DNA of 16,262 bases from an uncultured Lachnospiraceae bacterium. Lineage in GTDB: Bacteria > Bacillota > Clostridia > Lachnospirales > Lachnospiraceae. The stretch lies in assembly GCA_902766845.1 (NCBI GenBank), contig CACXFD010000078.1:1-16262 (forward strand), in the 5' to 3' direction. Both the position numbers and the translations under genes were made by a program. The notes beneath the pieces were generated by a model, which saw only the letters and a list, made by a program, of their open reading frames with translations, ran no database searches and was not told the origin of the DNA. The first letter of the stretch is position 1, and the number at the start of each line of letters is the position of its first letter. This document shows, piece after piece, positions 13,328 through 16,262 of this stretch.

Positions 13328-13336
13328 TGGTATAGT
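13328..13336 (+). promoter_or_regulatory. Extended -10 of the carboxypeptidase promoter
   Basis: TGG (13328-13330) followed by TATAGT (13331-13336); no convincing -35. Initiation would fall near 13343, only about 4 nt before the ATG at 13347, giving an essentially leaderless mRNA. Confidence 0.6.
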
Positions 13337-13346
13337 TAAACAGACT

Positions 13347-14735
13347 ATGGATACTGTACATCTGACCCGTTCCCATACCGCGCGGCGCGCCGCGGCCGTT
13401 CTGCTGGCCGTGTGTGTTCTCTGCGCGCTTTTTCTGGCCCCGGCCGCGTCCCTGACCGTCCGGGCGGACGGGCGCGGGACCTACGTGACCGCGCCGGACT
13501 GGCCCGAAGGCCCGGAGCTGGCCTCGGACGGCGCCATCCTGATGGACGCGGTCACCGGCAACATCCTGTATGAAAAGAACGTGGATCAGAAGATGTACCC
13601 GGCCAGCATCACCAAGATCCTGACCGCCCTGATCGCGATCGAGCACCTCTCCCTGGAGGAGAAGATCACCTACACGCGGGACGATATCTACACCCTCGAG
13701 CGCGGCGCCAGCACCATCGCGCTGCGGCCGGACGAGGAACTGTCGGTCGAGGAATCGCTCTACGGCCTGCTGCTGGCCTCCGGCAACGAGTGCGCCAACG
13801 GCCTTGCCCGCCAGACCGCCGGCTCCGTCTCCGCTTTCGTGGACATGATGAACGCGCGCGCCGCGGAGCTCGGCTGCACCGGCACGCACTTCGCGAACCC
13901 GCACGGCCTGCATGACGAGAATCATTACACCACCCCGCATGACATGGCCATCCTGATGCGCGCGGCCATCTCGAACGCCACCTACCTGCGGTTCGACTCC
14001 ACGCGCACCCACATCATCCCGCCCACCAATCTCGTGAACGAAACGCGTCCGGTCAAGATGCGCCACGAGATGCTGGACCCCTACAGCGCCAATTATTATG
14101 AGGGCGTCGTGGCCGGCAAGACAGGCTTTACCACCCCGGCCGGCAACACCCTTGTCACCTATGCCGTGCGCGGCGACCTGAAGCTGATCAGCGTCGTCAT
14201 GCACAGCACCGGACAGCAGTACGCAGACACCAAAAAGCTTCTGGACTACGGGTTCTCCGGGTTCCAGTCGCTCGAGGCCTCCTCGCTCGAGACGCGGTTC
14301 CAGGCCGGCTCCCAGACAAAGGACGCCATGGACGCGGTCCTGCAGGATACCCTGATCGGCACGGATCTCGCGCCGGACAGCTGGGTCACGGTCCCGAAGA
14401 ACGTCAGCTTCTCCGACCTGACCGCGGACCTGGTCCTGGAAGAACAGGGCAGCAGCTTTGGCCGCGTGGTCTACCGCTATGAGGGCATGGAGGTAGGCAG
14501 CGCCGCGCTCACCTTAAAGAGCGGCGGCGGCCAGACATTCCCGTTCTCGGTCCGCTCCGGCCTGCACATCGTGCGGGCGGACGGCGAGCAGGTCCTGAAC
14601 GTGCCGCTCCTGATCGTGATCGGAGCCGCCGCGGTGCTGGTGATCGTCCTTCTGCTTCTGCTCCGGAAACGCCGCATCAGCCGTTCGTCCGGAAACATCA
14701 GCTTTCGCACGGACCGGAAGGGACGCAGACTATGA
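13347..14735 (+). CDS. D-alanyl-D-alanine carboxypeptidase (peptidase S11, DacF/PBP5-like)
   Basis: 462 residues. These enzymes remove the terminal D-Ala from peptidoglycan pentapeptides outside the membrane. The signal peptide is basic (RSHTARR) with a hydrophobic core to about residue 35. Active-site motifs are complete: SITK (S87, K90), SGN (145-147) and KTG (258-260). A C-terminal domain follows, then a hydrophobic segment (419-439, NVPLLIVIGAAAVLVIVLLL) and a basic tail, so it is anchored by a true transmembrane helix instead of the amphipathic helix of PBP5. No SD is visible before ATG 13347, and no other plausible start precedes the signal peptide. The stop overlaps the next gene as ATGA. 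Confidence 0.95.
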   Translation: MDTVHLTRSHTARRAAAVLLAVCVLCALFLAPAASLTVRADGRGTYVTAPDWPEGPELASDGAILMDAVTGNILYEKNVDQKMYPASITKILTALIAIEHLSLEEKITYTRDDIYTLERGASTIALRPDEELSVEESLYGLLLASGNECANGLARQTAGSVSAFVDMMNARAAELGCTGTHFANPHGLHDENHYTTPHDMAILMRAAISNATYLRFDSTRTHIIPPTNLVNETRPVKMRHEMLDPYSANYYEGVVAGKTGFTTPAGNTLVTYAVRGDLKLISVVMHSTGQQYADTKKLLDYGFSGFQSLEASSLETRFQAGSQTKDAMDAVLQDTLIGTDLAPDSWVTVPKNVSFSDLTADLVLEEQGSSFGRVVYRYEGMEVGSAALTLKSGGGQTFPFSVRSGLHIVRADGEQVLNVPLLIVIGAAAVLVIVLLLLLRKRRISRSSGNISFRTDRKGRRL

Positions 14736-15772
14736 ACTACATCGTATTCGATCTGGAATGGAACCAGAGCACCAACTACGCCGAGGCGCGCCCGTCTCTG
14801 CCGTTCGAGATCATCGAGATCGGCGCGGTCAAACTGGACGCGCAGCGCAACGAGATCGGGCGCTTTGACCGCTTCGTCCGGCCCAAGATCTACCGGCGCA
14901 TGAACCCGATGACCAAAAAGGTCACGCACCTGGACGTCAAGAACATGAAGAACGAGGCCCTCTTCCCCGAAGTCATGAAGGACTTCCTGGAATTCTGCGG
15001 CGATGACTTCATCTTCTGCACCTGGGGCGAATCCGATCTCTGGGAGCTGCAGCGCAACATGCGCTACTTCCACGTGGACAACCCGTTCCCGCAGCCGCTC
15101 CTGTTCTATGACGTGCAGAAGCTCTACAGCCTGCTCTATGACGACGGACGCAGCCGCCTGGGCCTGCAGGCCGCCATCGAGGAACGCGGCATGGCGGAGG
15201 AGGAAGCCTTCCACCTGGCCATCTCCGACGCGCTGTATACCGCGCGCCTGCTGCAGGGCATGAACCTGGCGCTGGACGGGCTGGAAAAGTACGTTTCCGT
15301 GGACTATTTCCGTCTGCCGGAGACCCCCGAGGAAGAGATCTACCTGGTCTTCCCGACCTACGCCAAATACGTCTCGCGCCCGTTCAAGGAAAAGGACGAT
15401 ATGCTGCGCGACAAGTACGTCACGCAGACCCGCTGCTACCTCTGCGGCCGCGCGGTCAAGAAGCTGATCCGCTGGTTCCCGACCGGCCAGAAGACCTACC
15501 AGTCCCTGCTCCAGTGCCCGCAGCACGGCTACCTCAAGGGCAAGATCCGCATCAAGAAAGCGCGCACCGACGACGTCTTCGCGGTCCGCACCGTCAAGTG
15601 CATCACCGAAGAGCAGGCCGAACAGCTCAGGGCCCGCCGCGAGGACTTCCTCGAGAAGCGCCGCGAGACCGTCAAGAAAAAGCGTGTCCGCGCCAAGGAA
15701 AAGAAACGCGCCGCGCGCCTGGCCGCCGAAGGCAAGGCCCCGGAAGCCACGGCCGCACAGAGCGAAGAATGA
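14732..15772 (+). CDS. DEDDh 3'-5' exonuclease with C-terminal zinc ribbon and basic tail
   Basis: 346 residues. The exonuclease domain (1-180) has ExoI FDLEWN (D7, E9), ExoII around WGESDLWEL (D102) and ExoIII HLAISDALYTARLL (H161, D166), the DEDDh set; it resembles KapD/RNase T-type proteins. A second part holds CYLCG (C235, C238) and CPQHG (C262, H265), a likely zinc-binding unit. From about 298 the tail is an arginine/lysine-rich helix (RREDFLEKRRETVKKKRVRA), suggesting nucleic-acid binding. RNA or DNA as substrate is not decided by sequence. ATGA overlap with the carboxypeptidase gene and only a weak GGAAGGG upstream suggest translational coupling. A terminator follows at once. Confidence 0.85.
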   Translation: MNYIVFDLEWNQSTNYAEARPSLPFEIIEIGAVKLDAQRNEIGRFDRFVRPKIYRRMNPMTKKVTHLDVKNMKNEALFPEVMKDFLEFCGDDFIFCTWGESDLWELQRNMRYFHVDNPFPQPLLFYDVQKLYSLLYDDGRSRLGLQAAIEERGMAEEEAFHLAISDALYTARLLQGMNLALDGLEKYVSVDYFRLPETPEEEIYLVFPTYAKYVSRPFKEKDDMLRDKYVTQTRCYLCGRAVKKLIRWFPTGQKTYQSLLQCPQHGYLKGKIRIKKARTDDVFAVRTVKCITEEQAEQLRARREDFLEKRRETVKKKRVRAKEKKRAARLAAEGKAPEATAAQSEE

Positions 15773-15899
15773 GCGATAAATAGGCCGGACCCCCGCATCC
15801 CGCGGGCGTCCGGCCACTGTTTTTCTTCTCCGCGATCCTCCGGGCGGCTTCGGGCGTGATCCCGCCGTCCTGCATATTCCTGTTTTCCGATCTGCTCAT
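15672..15899 (-). CDS. Small hypothetical ORF antisense to the exonuclease 3' end
   Basis: 75 codons, beginning MSRSENRNMQDGGITPEAAR. Upstream on the minus strand are AAAGGAGG (12 nt before ATG, rather long) and a TATACT at 15954-15949 without a clear -35. The first 25 codons have GC-rich third positions and look protein-like (ITPEAARRIAEKK). After that the frame runs through the exonuclease terminator hairpin and into the antisense of its coding region, where it looks like chance. No family recognised. It could be a short gene whose 3' end was lost. Confidence 0.25.
   Translation of the reverse strand: MSRSENRNMQDGGITPEAARRIAEKKNSGRTPAGCGGPAYLSLILRSVRPWLPGPCLRRPGARRVSFPWRGHAFS
15783..15824 (+). 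terminator. Terminator of the carboxypeptidase-exonuclease operon
   Basis: GGCCGGAC plus CCCGC (15783-15796, one mismatch) pairs with GCGGGCGTCCGGCC (15802-15815) around ATCCC. A run of five T residues follows at 15820-15824, broken from the stem by ACTG. It lies 11 nt after the exonuclease stop. Confidence 0.75.
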
Positions 15900-15948
15900 C
15901 TTCTTTCGCTGCCTCCTTTGTCCGGGCGTTCCCGGTTTCTGCGCAGAC

Positions 15949-15992
15949 AGTATATCTGTTCCGGAGGGGACGGTAGTCGCCTGCGGGGCGAC
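15949..15992. promoter_or_regulatory. Small palindromes around a possible leftward promoter
   Basis: A leftward TATACT (15954-15949) lies inside an ACAG-N5-CTGT inverted repeat, and GTCGCC/GGCGAC (15976-15981/15987-15992) forms a 6-bp hairpin with a 5-nt loop. No good -35 is present. This gap (15825-16053) otherwise shows only the small ORF described above. Confidence 0.3.
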
Positions 15993-16015
15993 AAATGTTT
16001 CAAAAAGTATTGATT

Positions 16016-16039
16016 TTGCGGTCACCGGTGTGACATAGT
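16016..16039 (+). promoter_or_regulatory. Possible weak promoter before the right-edge gene
   Basis: TGA precedes CATAGT (16034-16039), with a TTGATT-like -35 18 bp upstream (around 16010-16015). The spacer contains the palindrome CACCGGTG (16023-16030). Initiation would lie about 8 nt before ATG 16054, with no SD. Confidence 0.25.
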
Positions 16040-16053
16040 GTACGTGACATCTT

Positions 16054-16262
16054 ATGAAGCTGTTTGAGGATAACATCTATAATCTTCTTGGGATGGCTGA
16101 GAACTACATACTGAAAAACATCCGGTGGAGAAGCGAGATCGTCGGCGCAGAACGAACCGAGACACCGGAGATTCCTGTGGCGGTCATCAGAGAGGTGCTG
16201 GCCAACAGCTTCGCCCATGCTGTCTACAACGGCCGCACAAACCATGAGATTTGTATTCATCC
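16054..16262 (+). CDS. 5' part of an ATP-binding protein resembling the HATPase half of AlbA_2/Schlafen-type proteins (runs off the window)
   Basis: 69 codons are open from ATG 16054 to the window end; an in-frame TGA stands at 16045. The peptide contains AENYILKNIRWRSEI and IPVAVIREVLANSFAHA (residues 40-56). This matches the PxxxIREaLxNAxxHR pattern that begins the HATPase_c_4 domain of COG2865-type proteins, where N51 corresponds to the ATP/Mg-binding asparagine. Those proteins normally carry an AlbA_2 (Schlafen) domain of more than 100 residues before this point, absent here. There is no SD. It may be a truncated remnant or a stand-alone ATPase. GC content drops relative to the core genes, which suggests accessory DNA starting near 15830. 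Confidence 0.5.
   Translation, partial: MKLFEDNIYNLLGMAENYILKNIRWRSEIVGAERTETPEIPVAVIREVLANSFAHAVYNGRTNHEICIH

Noticed and set aside
14477..15817. A 446-codon minus-strand frame opposite the exonuclease
   Set aside because: The plus strand holds a coherent DEDDh exonuclease; this frame is an antisense shadow running into the terminator.
16000..16260. An 86-codon minus-strand frame at the right edge
   Set aside because: It is antisense to the plus-strand ATPase fragment, which carries the recognisable motif, and it has no start signals.

Overview
The window looks like chromosomal DNA of a GC-rich Gram-positive anaerobe, most likely a Clostridia-class Firmicute. Four things point there. The gene order gdpP-rplI-dnaB is typical of Firmicutes. 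A DUF951 protein sits beside gdpP. Shine-Dalgarno (SD) sites are strong (AAGGAGG type). The set also includes a peptidase-S11 carboxypeptidase, a lipoprotein phosphatase and a clostridial-type sirtuin. The species cannot be named from the sequence alone.

Layout. Positions 1-111 hold the start of a leftward gene (DUF4256-like, running off the edge) with its own promoter at 148-176. A strong bidirectional terminator (263-302) separates it from a long leftward block, 8049 to 375: lipoprotein tyrosine phosphatase, sirtuin, DUF951 protein, GdpP (c-di-AMP phosphodiesterase), ribosomal protein L9, DnaB helicase, rhomboid protease, HIT protein. A good promoter lies upstream (8127-8155) and a possible internal one before gdpP (5468-5497). 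GdpP/L9 share an ATGA overlap and L9/DnaB are 4 nt apart. A rightward nucleoside phosphorylase (8316-9083) diverges from this block and converges on a leftward DUF937 protein (9219-9950) across a shared terminator (9153-9188). The 518-bp gap 9951-10468 contains an AT-rich island with competing inverted repeats, then a cluster of GC-rich hairpins including two terminators. Next come a leftward tldD-tldE pair (metalloprotease subunits, ATGA overlap) and, diverging from it, a rightward pair: D,D-carboxypeptidase and a DEDDh exonuclease (ATGA overlap). The right edge (15825-16262) is of different character: a small antisense-overlapping ORF, several short palindromes and the beginning of what resembles the ATPase half of an AlbA/Schlafen-type ATP-binding protein lacking its N-terminal domain.

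Function. The central block joins replication (DnaB), translation (L9), second-messenger turnover (GdpP) and membrane proteolysis (rhomboid), with a sirtuin and an exported phosphatase at its 5' side. No complete new defence or mobile system is visible. The most unusual signals are non-coding: an iteron-like array of ten CGGCCG-type motifs at about 17-bp spacing in the sirtuin leader (6552-6710), four exact-length 10-bp repeats in the phosphatase leader (8063-8102), the AT-rich structured island near 10160-10250, and a predicted leaderless carboxypeptidase mRNA at 13347.
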